From an uncultured bacterium (GTDB taxonomy: Bacteria > Planctomycetota > GCA-002687715): a stretch of 64,000 bases of DNA. The stretch lies in the NCBI GenBank assembly GCA_902826835.1, contig CADEGH010000020.1:1-64000 (forward strand), written 5' to 3'. How positions within the stretch are numbered: position 1 is the stretch's first letter; every line of letters begins with the position of its first letter. Shown piece by piece: positions 25,707-35,338 of the stretch. Below the pieces are notes generated by a model that saw only the letters and a list, made by a program, of their open reading frames with translations, was not told where the DNA came from and did not search any database. Both the position numbers and the translations under genes were made by a program.

Positions 25707-28678
25707 AACGCGGAATCCTCCCTCGGTGGTGGCAGTGCCTCGCCTTGCTCTGGCTCGCGAGCTGCGGCGGTGGCGACTCCGCCGAGCGCATTGAATCCGC
25801 GCGCGCGCACCTGAAGGCCGGCAACCCCGAACTGGCCTCCGCGGAGCTGGGCAAACTCGCGGAGGAACTCGGCGACCAAGATCCGGAGTTGGCCTTCAAC
25901 CGGGCGATCGCCGCGCTCGCGCAGGAGCAGCCCGAGGTCGCCAAACGTTTCTTTGGCGTCGCGCTCGAGCGAGGCGCAAAGCCCTTGCGAGCACGGGCCC
26001 TGCTCGGCCTCGCGACCATCGACTTGGCGCAGCTCGAGCGCGAAGCCCCGGTGGCGGGCACTTTGGACAAGGCCGAGGCGCGTGCCGCCATCGTTGCCCG
26101 CGCCGAAGCGGCCATTCTGCGATTGTCCGCTGCCCACGACCTCGATCCGACGGCTGCCACTATCACGGAGCGCCAGGATAGGCTGGTGGCCTGGCTGCGG
26201 GCCACGGAAGACACGTGGGCGCGCCGCGATGCGGCGGCGGCGTCGGAAAAACGCCGCGCCCTCGGCGGCGCCGCGTTCTTCGCGAGCTTCCAAGAAGAAT
26301 TGGGCAAGATCGCGACCGAAGCCGCGAGTGGAGATTCTTGGTCGACCTTGGCCTTGAAGGTGCGCGCGTTGGCGTCCGACTTGGAGGTCGCCTCGAGCAA
26401 GCTCGAGGAATTGAAGGACCTGGAGGAGAGCACCAAGGCGGGTGCCACCGAGGGGGTCGATCGTCTGCGGGCCCGCCTCGAACAGCTCAGCGCGGCCTTC
26501 AAAGATGCCGCGCTCTCGGAACTGCCGACGGCCCTCCTCCTGAGTCAGGATGCCGCAGGTCGCCTGGTCGTCGTGACCGGCGAATTGCCGGCGGCGGCTC
26601 GGGCCTTACTCGCGCAGATCGAGCGGGTGTCGCAAGGACTGGCGGATCAAGAACCTCCGTTCCCCGATGCGGTGCCGAAGGAACTGGCCGCGGGCGCCCG
26701 GATGTCGCTCTCGGCCCTGGAAACCCTGCTGCGGCGTCCGTCCATGATGGCGAGCCTTCCGGCCGCAGTCATCGAGATGGGCGAGAGCGCACGGAGCGAA
26801 ACTTCCGCGAAAATCAGCGAGGCCGAGTCGCACTTCGCGAGCGGAGCGCGCGCTCCGGCCGATGCGGCCCTGCAAGCGGCACGCGAGCGGTTTGCGGCCT
26901 GGGTAGCGGAGATCGACTGGGCGCAGAAGGCCGCGGCGGCCCTCGCGAACGACCTGAGCCGCGAGGCCCAGGATTGGGCGCGACGAGTGGGCGAGTCCGA
27001 CGGCACACGGTTGCCGGAAGGGATCTCCTCGTGGTGCGCCGACCAATCTCGCCGAATCGGATACCTCTTGCCTGCGTTGCAGCGTGAGCAGGCGCAGGCT
27101 CAAGAAGGCGAAGGCAATCCCACCGTGAGCGCGGCCGAGGAGAATCCGCGCGCTCCGCTCGTCAAGCTGGCGGAAGACGCGCATGCCCAGGCTGCGCAGA
27201 GCGTCGGCGCAGGTGTTCCGGCGCCGGCCGTCGAGGAGCAACTCGACAACGAAGTTCGCGCGCTGTCGATGTTGGCGCTGAGCCTACAGGACTTGCTCGT
27301 GGCGGCGGAAGCGGCGGCGCAGGACGCCACCAAGATCGTGGCGCGCAACCACGCGGCCAGGCGGCAGGAGCGGAACGCAACCGAGACTGCGGCCGAGGCC
27401 GAAGGCAAGGCCGAGCCCGGCATGTCGATTCGCCGGCAGGCGCGCGAAGCCGAACAACTGGTCCAGCGCACCCCTTTGCTCGTAGCACGAGCCCAGGCTG
27501 AACTCGGACCGCCGCCGCCCGCCGAAGGAGAGACCGCCCCTGCGGTGGCCCCTGCGCCCCCGGAACTCCTGGTACAAGTGGAAAAAGACTGGAAATCCGG
27601 CCAGGCGGCGTTGGAAACGGCCGTCCGTGATCTCCAAGTTCCGAACGATGCGGATCCCGCCGTGAAGGAAGAGGCTCTGCGGAGGGCTCTCGGAGACCAG
27701 GCGCTCGCCGAGAAGCACTACCAAGAGGCGCTGCGTCGGCTGAAGGAAGCGCAGATGCCGCTGCTCGCGGCGGCGACGGCAGTGATGGATGCCGACGGCA
27801 AGGCCCTGGCGCCACTCCGTGCGCTCGTGGCGGGACGGCTCCCCGCCGAGCAGCACACCCCTCTCCGCCAGACGCTGGCGCGCGCCACTCGCCCCGCCCT
27901 GCGCGCCCTCCCGGGCGCGCTCGAACGCGAGTTGGCGGCCGCGAACCAAGCTCCGCCCGGGCCTGGCACCGCTCCGCCCGAGAAGGACGAGGAGCGGGAG
28001 AAGCTGCTGCGGGAACTGGTGAAGAGTCTGCAGACCGCGGATGCGGGGTTGGCCGCGTCGCGGGCGGCAGCGAAACCGGGCGCCACGCTGACCGCGGTCT
28101 TGGCGCGCCATCTGGCCGCCCGCAATCTCTGGAAGGCCTTGGTCGATCGTCAGGGCATGCTGAAGCGGGCCATCGAAGAGGAAACCACTTTCGAGGCGGC
28201 GGTCGGCGAGTACGCCAAGAACCGCGAGGCGGCGCCGCCGGATGCCGTGCAAGGAGTGGGGAGCGACCAGGTCGGAACCAAAGACCTCGTGCCGGATCTC
28301 CTGCGACTGTACACCGCACCACCGCCGGCTGCTCCGGGTGGAGCCGAGCCCCCGAAAGAGGATCCTCTCGCGAAGAAGGCGGCGGAGCTCTTGCCCCGCG
28401 CCGAAGCGGCGATGCAAGGCGTCTCGGAACGGCTCGAGGACCGCGAATTTCCCGCCGCCCTGACGCGCGCGACGGAGGCCAAAAACCTCCTGAAGGAACT
28501 CGAGCAAGAGGAACAAAATCAGAAGCCAAAGCCCGAGCCTTCGCCCTCTCCCTCCGAGCCGGAGAATCGTCCCGAGGATCAGGAACGGCAGCGCCGCAGC
28601 GTGCAGGAGCGCAGCGACAAACTGAAAGATCGTCTCCAAAAACAGCGGCCTCCCACTCCGGTGGCGGAGGATTGGTAA
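25703..28678 (+). CDS. Large lipoprotein of the Bat operon, helical, 991 aa
   Basis: The Met at 25703 starts a lipoprotein signal peptide ending LWLASC. The rest is almost all helical: an N-terminal TPR-like region (residues ~25-130, with ERIESARAHLKAGNPELASAE), then long Ala/Glu/Arg-rich coiled-coil-type segments, proline linkers near 660 and 780, and a lysine/proline/glutamate-rich C terminus. It occupies the place of the TPR protein BatC but is far longer than usual. No enzyme motif is seen. It probably works as a periplasmic scaffold, by inference. The BatD/E gene starts 2 bases after its stop. Confidence 0.75.
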   Translation: MKRGILPRWWQCLALLWLASCGGGDSAERIESARAHLKAGNPELASAELGKLAEELGDQDPELAFNRAIAALAQEQPEVAKRFFGVALERGAKPLRARALLGLATIDLAQLEREAPVAGTLDKAEARAAIVARAEAAILRLSAAHDLDPTAATITERQDRLVAWLRATEDTWARRDAAAASEKRRALGGAAFFASFQEELGKIATEAASGDSWSTLALKVRALASDLEVASSKLEELKDLEESTKAGATEGVDRLRARLEQLSAAFKDAALSELPTALLLSQDAAGRLVVVTGELPAAARALLAQIERVSQGLADQEPPFPDAVPKELAAGARMSLSALETLLRRPSMMASLPAAVIEMGESARSETSAKISEAESHFASGARAPADAALQAARERFAAWVAEIDWAQKAAAALANDLSREAQDWARRVGESDGTRLPEGISSWCADQSRRIGYLLPALQREQAQAQEGEGNPTVSAAEENPRAPLVKLAEDAHAQAAQSVGAGVPAPAVEEQLDNEVRALSMLALSLQDLLVAAEAAAQDATKIVARNHAARRQERNATETAAEAEGKAEPGMSIRRQAREAEQLVQRTPLLVARAQAELGPPPPAEGETAPAVAPAPPELLVQVEKDWKSGQAALETAVRDLQVPNDADPAVKEEALRRALGDQALAEKHYQEALRRLKEAQMPLLAAATAVMDADGKALAPLRALVAGRLPAEQHTPLRQTLARATRPALRALPGALERELAAANQAPPGPGTAPPEKDEEREKLLRELVKSLQTADAGLAASRAAAKPGATLTAVLARHLAARNLWKALVDRQGMLKRAIEEETTFEAAVGEYAKNREAAPPDAVQGVGSDQVGTKDLVPDLLRLYTAPPPAAPGGAEPPKEDPLAKKAAELLPRAEAAMQGVSERLEDREFPAALTRATEAKNLLKELEQEEQNQKPKPEPSPSPSEPENRPEDQERQRRSVQERSDKLKDRLQKQRPPTPVAEDW

Positions 28679-28680
28679 TC

Positions 28681-31338
28681 GTGCGACATGCGGCCTGGAT
28701 TCTCGGGGTGTTCCTGCTCGCGAGCGGGAGCTTCGCCCAAAAAGTGCAGTCGACCCTCTCGAACGATCGGGTGTTCGTGGGGCAGACCACGTTCCTGCAA
28801 GTGACTGTCGACCCGGCGGCGCGCGCCACCATGACCACGCCCCCCGCCGCGGCAGGACTCAAGTTCACCCCGCACCGCGAGGGTCAAGGCAATCGCTCGT
28901 CGAGGATGACGATCGTGAACGGGCGCATGACCCGCGAGGACTCGATCGAGTACGTGTTCCTCTTCGCGGTCACCCCGGATGCGGCGGGGATCTTCGACAT
29001 CAGCGCTCCGGTGGTGGAGGTCGAGGGCAAGTCGTTCACCGGGAGCCCGGCGAGGTTGGTCGTCGAGCCGGAGAGTGCGCAAGACCTCGCGGCCGTGGTC
29101 TCCACCGTGGATCGTCCGACTTGGTATCGAGGCGAGAGCATCACCCTCTCGGTGACGGTGTTCTTGAAGCACCTGCCTCCTGGGCTCGAATCGCGCGATC
29201 CGTTGAGTCAGCACGATCGTTCGCGCAGCTTCCTCGATTCGGGCACGACTCCCCCGACCATCTCGCTGCCTTGGGTCCCGAAGCCTCCGGCCGGGCTCGG
29301 CGAATTTCCCACCGTCGAGTGGCTCAATGCTCAAGGCATGGGTCAAGGTGGAGGGCTCTGTCTGCCCGGAGATCAGTTCGCACGCATTCGGGTGACGGGT
29401 CAAATGTCGGACGTCGAGCGACCCGACCGCGAAGGCAAGCCGGCGGGGTATCGCCAGTATCGCTTTGTCGCCAAGCTGCTTGCCGAGTCGGTGGGCAAGT
29501 ACGACCTCGGGGCCCCGACGCTTGAAGGCAAGCTGGTCGAACGCCGCGGCCGCGAGTATGTCTGGCGTGAAGTCTTTGCCCGCGGCTCTCCCTTGAGCTT
29601 TGAGGTGGTGGAGCCTCCGTCAGAGGCTCGCCCGGCGAGCTTCACGGGGGCGGTCGGAAAGTTCCAACTCGAGATGGCTCCGCCCACCCCCTCCGAAGTG
29701 CGCGTCGGAGACCCCGTCTACTTGACCTTGGTTCTGCAAGGTGAGGGGTACCTCAAGGGCACCACGATCGACTTCGAACGCGCGTTGGGCGCGGGCTTTC
29801 GGCTCGATCCCCCGACGATCCTCGACAGTCTCGGGCCGAACGACAAACGGCCGAGCGGATTTCCGAGTCGGCCCGGATTGTGGCGCCAATTCGAGGTGAA
29901 GGCCCGGCCGCTGGATCCCAAGATCGCGGAGATCCCGGCCATCGAAGTGGCCTGCTTCGATCCCCAAACCTCGAAGTACGAATTGCTCCGCACCGCGCCA
30001 TTCCCCATCTCGGTCTTGGAGAGCGGCAGTGCGGCCAGCGGGGTGGTGGTGGGGGCCCGGACCGCCGCGTCCGCGGGAGCGAGCGAACTGTCGGCGGTGA
30101 CGCTCGCTCCCAACATCGACGATCTCAATCGGGGGTTGGCGCGTCCCACGTCGCCGCTCCTGTTCCTGCTGCTCTTCGGGATCCCTCCGCTCGGGCTTTG
30201 GTCTCTGCACACCTGGCTGAGGCGGCGCGAGTCTCTGGCGCGCGATCCGGCTCGGAGGCGGCGCGACGGCGCTCGCAAGCGCGCTTTGGAGCGACTGGCG
30301 GGTGCGAAAGCTCGCCTCGCTACGGATGTGCGCGGCGGCTGCGCGGAGGCCGGGGACGCGGTGCGCGGATTTTTCTCGGATCTCTGGGATGTGCCGGAGG
30401 AAGCGCTCACTGCCGACGAAGTTGCGCGCCGACTCGCCGCGCGTCCCTCCACCGCGCCGACGGTGCCACCAGCGCTGTCGGCACTGCTCAGTCAGGTCGA
30501 TGCGTTGCGCTTCGGCGGCGTCGCCCCGCAAGCGGACCAGGTGAGGCAGTGGATCTCCGAGATCGAGCCTTGTTTGTCTGAGTTCCGCCGCCAGCATTTC
30601 GCGGCCAGCCTGATCGGACTGGCGCTCCTCCTCGCACCCCAGGGGGATTCCGAGTTGTTCCAGAGAGCCCAGGCGGCTTACCAAGCGGGCGACTACGCCG
30701 CTGCGGCGGACGCCTTCCGCGCCTGTATCGAACAGCACGGGGAGAATGGCGCGGTGCTCTTCAATCTTGGGAATAGCTACAGCCGCGCCGGTGAGCTCGG
30801 TCGGGCGATCGCTTCCTACCGACGGGCCGAGCGGTACCTCCCGACCGACGAAAATCTGCGGACGAATCTCGACCAGGCTCTCCGTCGCCGCGCGCAGGAC
30901 TTCTCGCTCCCCAAGCGTCGAGCGTGGTACGACTACCTCTGGTTTTGGCGTCCGACCACCAGTTTCGAAGTCCAGGCTTGGCTCGCGGTCGGATTGGCAT
31001 GGATCGCGAGTCTTCTCGGGTTTTGGGCGGCACGGTCGAGCCGGGAGAACGGCACGCTGCGCACTGGTGCCAGCCTGCTTGCCCTTGTGACTCTGCTCAT
31101 GGCGGCGAGTGCAGTTTTCACTTACCGCGAGCGGGAAGGACGAGCGCTCGGCGTGATCATCGAGAACGACGTGATGCTGCGCGAATGGCCGGAGGCGAGC
31201 GCCCCCGCGGGTTACGACCAAGCGGTGCACGAAGGAGGGGAATTCCGCGTCCGGGAGGAGCGCGAAGGCTGGCTCCACATTCGGCTCGCGGATCGGTACG
31301 AGGGCTGGATCCCGAGTGCGCAGGCCCAGCGCTACTGA
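28681..31338 (+). CDS. batD: BatD-BatE fusion protein
   Basis: The 885-residue protein starts with GTG and a signal peptide ending GSFAQ. Residues ~20-480 match the BatD layout of repeated beta-sandwich domains, followed by a membrane helix (~490-510). A second part begins near residue 635 with a signal-peptide-like hydrophobic segment (FAASLIGLALLLAP). It is followed by TPR repeats (ELFQRAQAAYQAGDYAAAA, residue ~655), two more membrane helices (~765-785 and ~795-815) and a C-terminal SH3-like domain. That is the BatE layout, so two normally separate genes are fused. It is the last gene of the MoxR/Bat operon. Confidence 0.8.
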   Translation: MRHAAWILGVFLLASGSFAQKVQSTLSNDRVFVGQTTFLQVTVDPAARATMTTPPAAAGLKFTPHREGQGNRSSRMTIVNGRMTREDSIEYVFLFAVTPDAAGIFDISAPVVEVEGKSFTGSPARLVVEPESAQDLAAVVSTVDRPTWYRGESITLSVTVFLKHLPPGLESRDPLSQHDRSRSFLDSGTTPPTISLPWVPKPPAGLGEFPTVEWLNAQGMGQGGGLCLPGDQFARIRVTGQMSDVERPDREGKPAGYRQYRFVAKLLAESVGKYDLGAPTLEGKLVERRGREYVWREVFARGSPLSFEVVEPPSEARPASFTGAVGKFQLEMAPPTPSEVRVGDPVYLTLVLQGEGYLKGTTIDFERALGAGFRLDPPTILDSLGPNDKRPSGFPSRPGLWRQFEVKARPLDPKIAEIPAIEVACFDPQTSKYELLRTAPFPISVLESGSAASGVVVGARTAASAGASELSAVTLAPNIDDLNRGLARPTSPLLFLLLFGIPPLGLWSLHTWLRRRESLARDPARRRRDGARKRALERLAGAKARLATDVRGGCAEAGDAVRGFFSDLWDVPEEALTADEVARRLAARPSTAPTVPPALSALLSQVDALRFGGVAPQADQVRQWISEIEPCLSEFRRQHFAASLIGLALLLAPQGDSELFQRAQAAYQAGDYAAAADAFRACIEQHGENGAVLFNLGNSYSRAGELGRAIASYRRAERYLPTDENLRTNLDQALRRRAQDFSLPKRRAWYDYLWFWRPTTSFEVQAWLAVGLAWIASLLGFWAARSSRENGTLRTGASLLALVTLLMAASAVFTYREREGRALGVIIENDVMLREWPEASAPAGYDQAVHEGGEFRVREEREGWLHIRLADRYEGWIPSAQAQRY

Positions 31339-31343
31339 GGGGG

Positions 31344-31378
31344 ATAGCTCCGACACGACTTGGTTGCACGGGAGCTAT
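31344..31378. terminator. Hairpin between convergent genes
   Basis: ATAGCTCC at 31344-31351 and GGAGCTAT at 31371-31378 form an exact 8-bp inverted repeat around a 19-base spacer, in the 42-base gap between the BatD/E stop and the glycosylase stop. It could stop transcripts from both sides. There is no T-run, so it is a weak terminator candidate. Confidence 0.4.
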
Positions 31379-31380
31379 TG

Positions 31381-31995
31381 TCACCTCGACGGACGCTGGC
31401 GGAAGGCTGTCGCCGCCGCGTTTTGCTTGGCGTCGGACCAACACGGCGAGCGAGTCTCGTCCAAGAATCGCCAGGGTAGGAGGGTGTCTTCACCGGCGTA
31501 GTCGATACCGACTCGCGGTGAGACAAGGATCTTTGGCGGATCGTCAGGGTCTCCGCGTCGAACCGTGATGCGGCCCTGGTGCAGATCCCGACCATTGTCG
31601 TCGCGGCCGATTGCGAGGGCGCGACAAAGCCGGGCCGGACCCCGCGATAGATCCCGGTCTCGTCCGGATGGGAGGGTGCGACGTCGGCGCATCAGGTCGA
31701 CTCCCACGACCGGTTCGAGCGCGCGGATGAGGACTGCCTCCGGCTTGCCCACGGCGTGGGCCACTACGTTGAAGCACCAGTGCATCCCGTAGACGAAGTA
31801 AACGTAGGCGCGGCCCGGCTCTCCCCACATCACTTCATTGCGGGGCGTGCGGCGTCCGCCCGCGGTGTGGGCGGCGAGGTCGTGGGGTCCCTCGTAAGCT
31901 TCGACTTCGACAATGCGTCCGGCGGTCACCCCGTCCTCGTGCTCCGAGACGAGGAGCGCTCCGAGGAGGCGAGGGGCGAGGTCACGAGCTCGCAC
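31381..31995 (-). CDS. mpg: 3-methyladenine DNA glycosylase (AAG/MPG family)
   Basis: The protein contains the AAG/MPG core: LAPRLLGALLVS, GRIVEVEAYEGPHDLAAH with the catalytic Glu, GRAYVYFVYGMHWCFNVV, AVLIRALEP and ISPRVGIDYAGED-like VSPRVGIDYAG near the C terminus. It removes alkylated or deaminated purines from DNA in base-excision repair. GTG at 31995 gives 204 residues but leaves little before LAPRLLG. Homologues have some extra residues there, so the true start may lie up to ~25 codons upstream, overlapping the preceding gene's end at 32049. It is on the same strand as, and just downstream of, two secreted-protein genes. Confidence 0.88.
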   Translation of the reverse strand: MRARDLAPRLLGALLVSEHEDGVTAGRIVEVEAYEGPHDLAAHTAGGRRTPRNEVMWGEPGRAYVYFVYGMHWCFNVVAHAVGKPEAVLIRALEPVVGVDLMRRRRTLPSGRDRDLSRGPARLCRALAIGRDDNGRDLHQGRITVRRGDPDDPPKILVSPRVGIDYAGEDTLLPWRFLDETRSPCWSDAKQNAAATAFRQRPSR

Positions 31996-32048
31996 TCGGT
32001 ACTCCGCTCGTTCCCAAACGGGACGAGACCGGAGCTCGGCCTCTCGAA

Positions 32049-33665
32049 TCAGAACGCCGCCCAGTTGTAGTTCAGGGTGGGCGTGGGGGTGAACACGATC
32101 GTGTTGACGCCGGGCGCTACCGCTCCCGCCTGACCCCATGCGCAAACCGCGCCGAGCCCTGCCGGTGCGAGCCCGGACGAGCCGGGAGCGAACGTCCGCT
32201 GCCCCGGGTTGGTGGCTCCGAGGTTGCCGGCGCACACCCCGAGCACCAGGCTGTTGCTGCGGGGGGCGGCGACGCTTGGGAACAAGGGGAAACTCGAGAG
32301 GCCATCGATGGTGATGCCCTGAGTCGTGAGGTCCAAGCGGATCAGCCAGTTCGTTCGCAGGGTCGAGAACCCGGAATAGGGAACCTGACTCCAGATGAAT
32401 TCGATCAGATCCGGCCCCGGAGACGAGACCACGATTCCGCCACCGAGCTGGGGAGCGAGGTCGGCCCAGGCGCCAATCGAGGGTGCGTCCTGCAAAGCGG
32501 AGGTGATGTTTGGCACGGCATCGAGGTCGACGCCCCCGAACATGAGGCGCCCGTTCGAAACCACGTTGACCGTGGTGTAGCTACGGCCGAACAGAGTGAA
32601 GCAGCTCAATCCGATCACGGTCGCGGAATCATCGCCCATCGGACCGTTCGCGATCGCGGGCAAGGCTTGGGTGGGCACACATTCGAATTGGCAGCCCTGG
32701 CTCAGCGAGATTCCGTCGGGCGAGGCCGGGTTGTAGTGGGCGGCCTGGATGCCGAGGATCACGAGAGCGGGAGGAGCGATGAAATTGAACTCGAGGGTGC
32801 CGACAAAGATCTGCGGGGCCGCGATCACGGTGCCGGTCGAGAGGAACACCAAGAAGGGGTCGGTGACGTTGGCGTTGATGATTTGGCCGGCCATCGTCAC
32901 GGGCGCGCCTTCGCTTGCCGCCAGGAGCGGCACTGAGGTGATGACGCCTTCCGAGGGCATGCCGATCTGAGTGCTTTGAACCCGCATGCGCACGGGGGTT
33001 CCCTCGCAGACTCGTGTCACTGCGCGAGCGAAAGGGCTGGCTGAGGCGTCGTTCAGCGTCAGGGTGGCGGCTGCGTCATTCGTTTCGTACTCGGCTTGAG
33101 AGGCACCGACCGTGTAGGTCACGCGCCCGTTCCATGCACGAGGGGAAAAGGTGGCGGCGAAGGGATAGGCCTTGCCGACTCCGACCGTGCACGCGATCTG
33201 GGCATTGCTGGCGATCACCGTGCCGAGGGCCATGGGGGCAGTTTCGGTGTACGCCACATAGGCCGCGGTCAGCGGAGTCGTGGTGATGTAGAAACCCTGG
33301 GTAGCGCCGGAGGCGAGTGGGACAGAGAGGAGGAGCGGGATCGCGGTGAGCGTGCCTTGGGGCTGCAACACGAGGTAGGGGACACTGCCCAGAAGCGTCC
33401 ACGCCGCCGGGTTCGAGGCGGCGCCCGCGTGTCCGCCGCCCGCGGTGACGGCATAGACCTCGACCACCGCCGGGGTGCCACCTGCCCCGAGAAAGTTCTG
33501 CTCGAGACCGGTGATGACAAGCGGGCTTGGTCCGGTGTTCACGAGATCGAACATCGTCCCGCGCTGGCCTGAGGTCGGGGCGAGCGGAGTCGTGAGCGAC
33601 TGGGCAGGAAATTGCGCGGCGAGGCTGAGGAGCCACAGCGCGACCGCCGGTCGGAACTGCTTCAT
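32049..33665 (-). CDS. Secreted beta-rich protein, paralogue A
   Basis: The Met at 33665 starts a signal peptide ending QFPAQ, giving 538 residues. The N-terminal half contains TMFDLVNTGPSPLVITGLE, GGHAGAASNPAAWTLLGS, ASGATQGFYI and AEYETNDAAATLTLND, all mirrored in the genes at 33752 and 15404. The C-terminal half, with VVSNGRLMFGGVDLDAVPN and GAWADLAP, resembles nidogen-like extracellular domains and ends with a short Gly/Pro-rich segment. Predicted to be exported or surface-attached. No enzymatic motif is seen. It is adjacent to its closest paralogue on the same strand. Confidence 0.75.
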   Translation of the reverse strand: MKQFRPAVALWLLSLAAQFPAQSLTTPLAPTSGQRGTMFDLVNTGPSPLVITGLEQNFLGAGGTPAVVEVYAVTAGGGHAGAASNPAAWTLLGSVPYLVLQPQGTLTAIPLLLSVPLASGATQGFYITTTPLTAAYVAYTETAPMALGTVIASNAQIACTVGVGKAYPFAATFSPRAWNGRVTYTVGASQAEYETNDAAATLTLNDASASPFARAVTRVCEGTPVRMRVQSTQIGMPSEGVITSVPLLAASEGAPVTMAGQIINANVTDPFLVFLSTGTVIAAPQIFVGTLEFNFIAPPALVILGIQAAHYNPASPDGISLSQGCQFECVPTQALPAIANGPMGDDSATVIGLSCFTLFGRSYTTVNVVSNGRLMFGGVDLDAVPNITSALQDAPSIGAWADLAPQLGGGIVVSSPGPDLIEFIWSQVPYSGFSTLRTNWLIRLDLTTQGITIDGLSSFPLFPSVAAPRSNSLVLGVCAGNLGATNPGQRTFAPGSSGLAPAGLGAVCAWGQAGAVAPGVNTIVFTPTPTLNYNWAAF

Positions 33666-33723
33666 GGATGGAGGCTCGGGGCTGGGGACCGAGGGAGACT
33701 GCGCGGCCAGCTTACCCGGGAAA

Positions 33724-33739
33724 TCCCCCCCGGGGGGGA
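33724..33739. terminator. C7G7 palindrome between paralogous secreted genes
   Basis: TCCCCCCCGGGGGGGA is a perfect 16-base palindrome, 13 bases past the stop of the 33752-35338 gene (read on the minus strand) and followed there by ATTT. It may form a hairpin terminator for that gene; a loop-free stem of this kind needs to open at the centre. Confidence 0.4.
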
Positions 33740-33751
33740 GGATTATTTTGG

Positions 33752-35338
33752 TCAGAATGCCATCCAGGCGAGGCCGCCCGGAGCTTGAGAAATCCGAACA
33801 GTGTTGACGCCCGACGCGAGCGGTCCGGCGGGGCCGGTCTGGTAGAGCAGCTCCAGCCCAGTGGATCCGGAGGCGCCGGGGGCGAAGGGCGTTGGACCGA
33901 GGTCGGTAGCGACCCCGAAACCGGCCGAGGCGCCCAGCCACATCGAGTTCGAGAATGCTTGGGAGGGCGGGCACGGCGGCAAGGACGCGAGGCCGGAGAT
34001 GATCACGTCCCCGAGGAGGACGTCGATTTCCAGCCGCAAGTTGGCGCGGATGAGCGGGGCGGCTGCGTACGGTTGATTCAGCCAGTCGATGCGGACCAAA
34101 CCGGTTTGGGGGCTGGTCACCGTGATCGAACTCCCACTCAAGGGCAGAAAGTCGATCCAGGCCCCGACCATGGGTCGTCCGGCCAACGCCGCGCCCGTCG
34201 TCGGCACCGGGTTCCCGTCTGGGCCCCCGAACACCACCCGCCCGTTGTCGGAGACGAAGACCTGAGTGTGGTCGGTTCCGAACCAGCGGAAGCAGCCGAC
34301 GCTCACGGGGAAGGAACGGTTGTCGGTCACGGCGGTCGAAGATGGGGGTGTCACCGGCGGCGCGATGCTGAGCTCGGCAGCCTGGCTGAGCGCCCAACCG
34401 TCCGGCTGCGCGGCCGACAAAGTGATGGCCTGCAGCACCACCGTCGCGGCGGTGTTCGGAGCTACGAAGCTGAGATTGCTGGCGGAGGGAAGCGTGAGAG
34501 CGCCCGGAATCGAGGTGCCGCTCGAGGCGAAAAGGAGGGAGGAATTCAAATCGAGATGAAGCAGTTGCCCTCCGGGGCTCACGAGCGCGCCGCTGCCCAG
34601 GGGCAACGCGGCTCCGGGGGCGATCGCAAAATCGAAGGGACTTCCCGCATTGCTACCGCCAAAGTCCACCACCGATCCAGCTCCGACGCAGATGCGGGTC
34701 GTCGCCAGGAAAACCGCGGTGCCTTCCTGGCCGCCGATGCGAAGGAACAGCTCGGAGTCGTTGGTCTCGAAACGCGGCGGGACTTGGTAGTGGATCCGAC
34801 CCTGGAAGCGGCGACCGACGTTCGGGAGTCCGAAGGTGAGGCCAAACGGAAAGCTGCGGCCTACGCCGAAGGTCGTGGCCACATGCTCGTTGCTGTCGGC
34901 GACGGTTCCAAGAGACGTGGGCACGCCCAATCCGTACGACAGCGCCGACCCCGTAGCGGAAGTCGCCGTGACGTACAGACCGGTGGTTCCGGCCGGGGGA
35001 ATCGTCAGTGACAGAGTCGTGGGAATGCGGACGGGCTCCCCTGGCCCGGGATGGTTCACCGAGTTGGAGAGTCCGATGCGCGTCCACGAACTCGGGCTGT
35101 TCGCCACGGAGGCGTAGGAGCCTCCGGCGGCTACCGCCCAGATCTCGACGTCGGCCGTCCCCGGCGCCAGGAAAGTGGCATCGAGGCCCGAGACGAGCAG
35201 TGGGACGTTGGTTCGATTTTGCAGGTCGAACATGATCCCCGCTGCCCCACTCCCTCCGGCGAGGTCCGTGAAAAGGACTTGCGCAGGGCAGAGTTGCAGC
35301 AGGGCTGCGAAGAGCAGGCAGGCACTAAGGCTGGACAT
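33752..35338 (-). CDS. Secreted beta-rich protein, paralogue B
   Basis: The 528-residue protein has a signal peptide ending LCPAQ and the same architecture as the 32049 gene. It has IMFDLQNRTNVPLLVSGLD at the N terminus, GGSYASVANSPSSWTRIG, GRIHYQVPPRFETNDSELF, GSPFDFAIAPGAALPLGSG and PDGWALSQAAEL. A C-terminal nidogen-like part contains VSDNGRVVFGGPDGNPVP and MVGAWIDFLPL. The shared order of motifs indicates a tandem duplication followed by divergence. Probably extracellular. Role unknown. Confidence 0.75.
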   Translation of the reverse strand: MSSLSACLLFAALLQLCPAQVLFTDLAGGSGAAGIMFDLQNRTNVPLLVSGLDATFLAPGTADVEIWAVAAGGSYASVANSPSSWTRIGLSNSVNHPGPGEPVRIPTTLSLTIPPAGTTGLYVTATSATGSALSYGLGVPTSLGTVADSNEHVATTFGVGRSFPFGLTFGLPNVGRRFQGRIHYQVPPRFETNDSELFLRIGGQEGTAVFLATTRICVGAGSVVDFGGSNAGSPFDFAIAPGAALPLGSGALVSPGGQLLHLDLNSSLLFASSGTSIPGALTLPSASNLSFVAPNTAATVVLQAITLSAAQPDGWALSQAAELSIAPPVTPPSSTAVTDNRSFPVSVGCFRWFGTDHTQVFVSDNGRVVFGGPDGNPVPTTGAALAGRPMVGAWIDFLPLSGSSITVTSPQTGLVRIDWLNQPYAAAPLIRANLRLEIDVLLGDVIISGLASLPPCPPSQAFSNSMWLGASAGFGVATDLGPTPFAPGASGSTGLELLYQTGPAGPLASGVNTVRISQAPGGLAWMAF

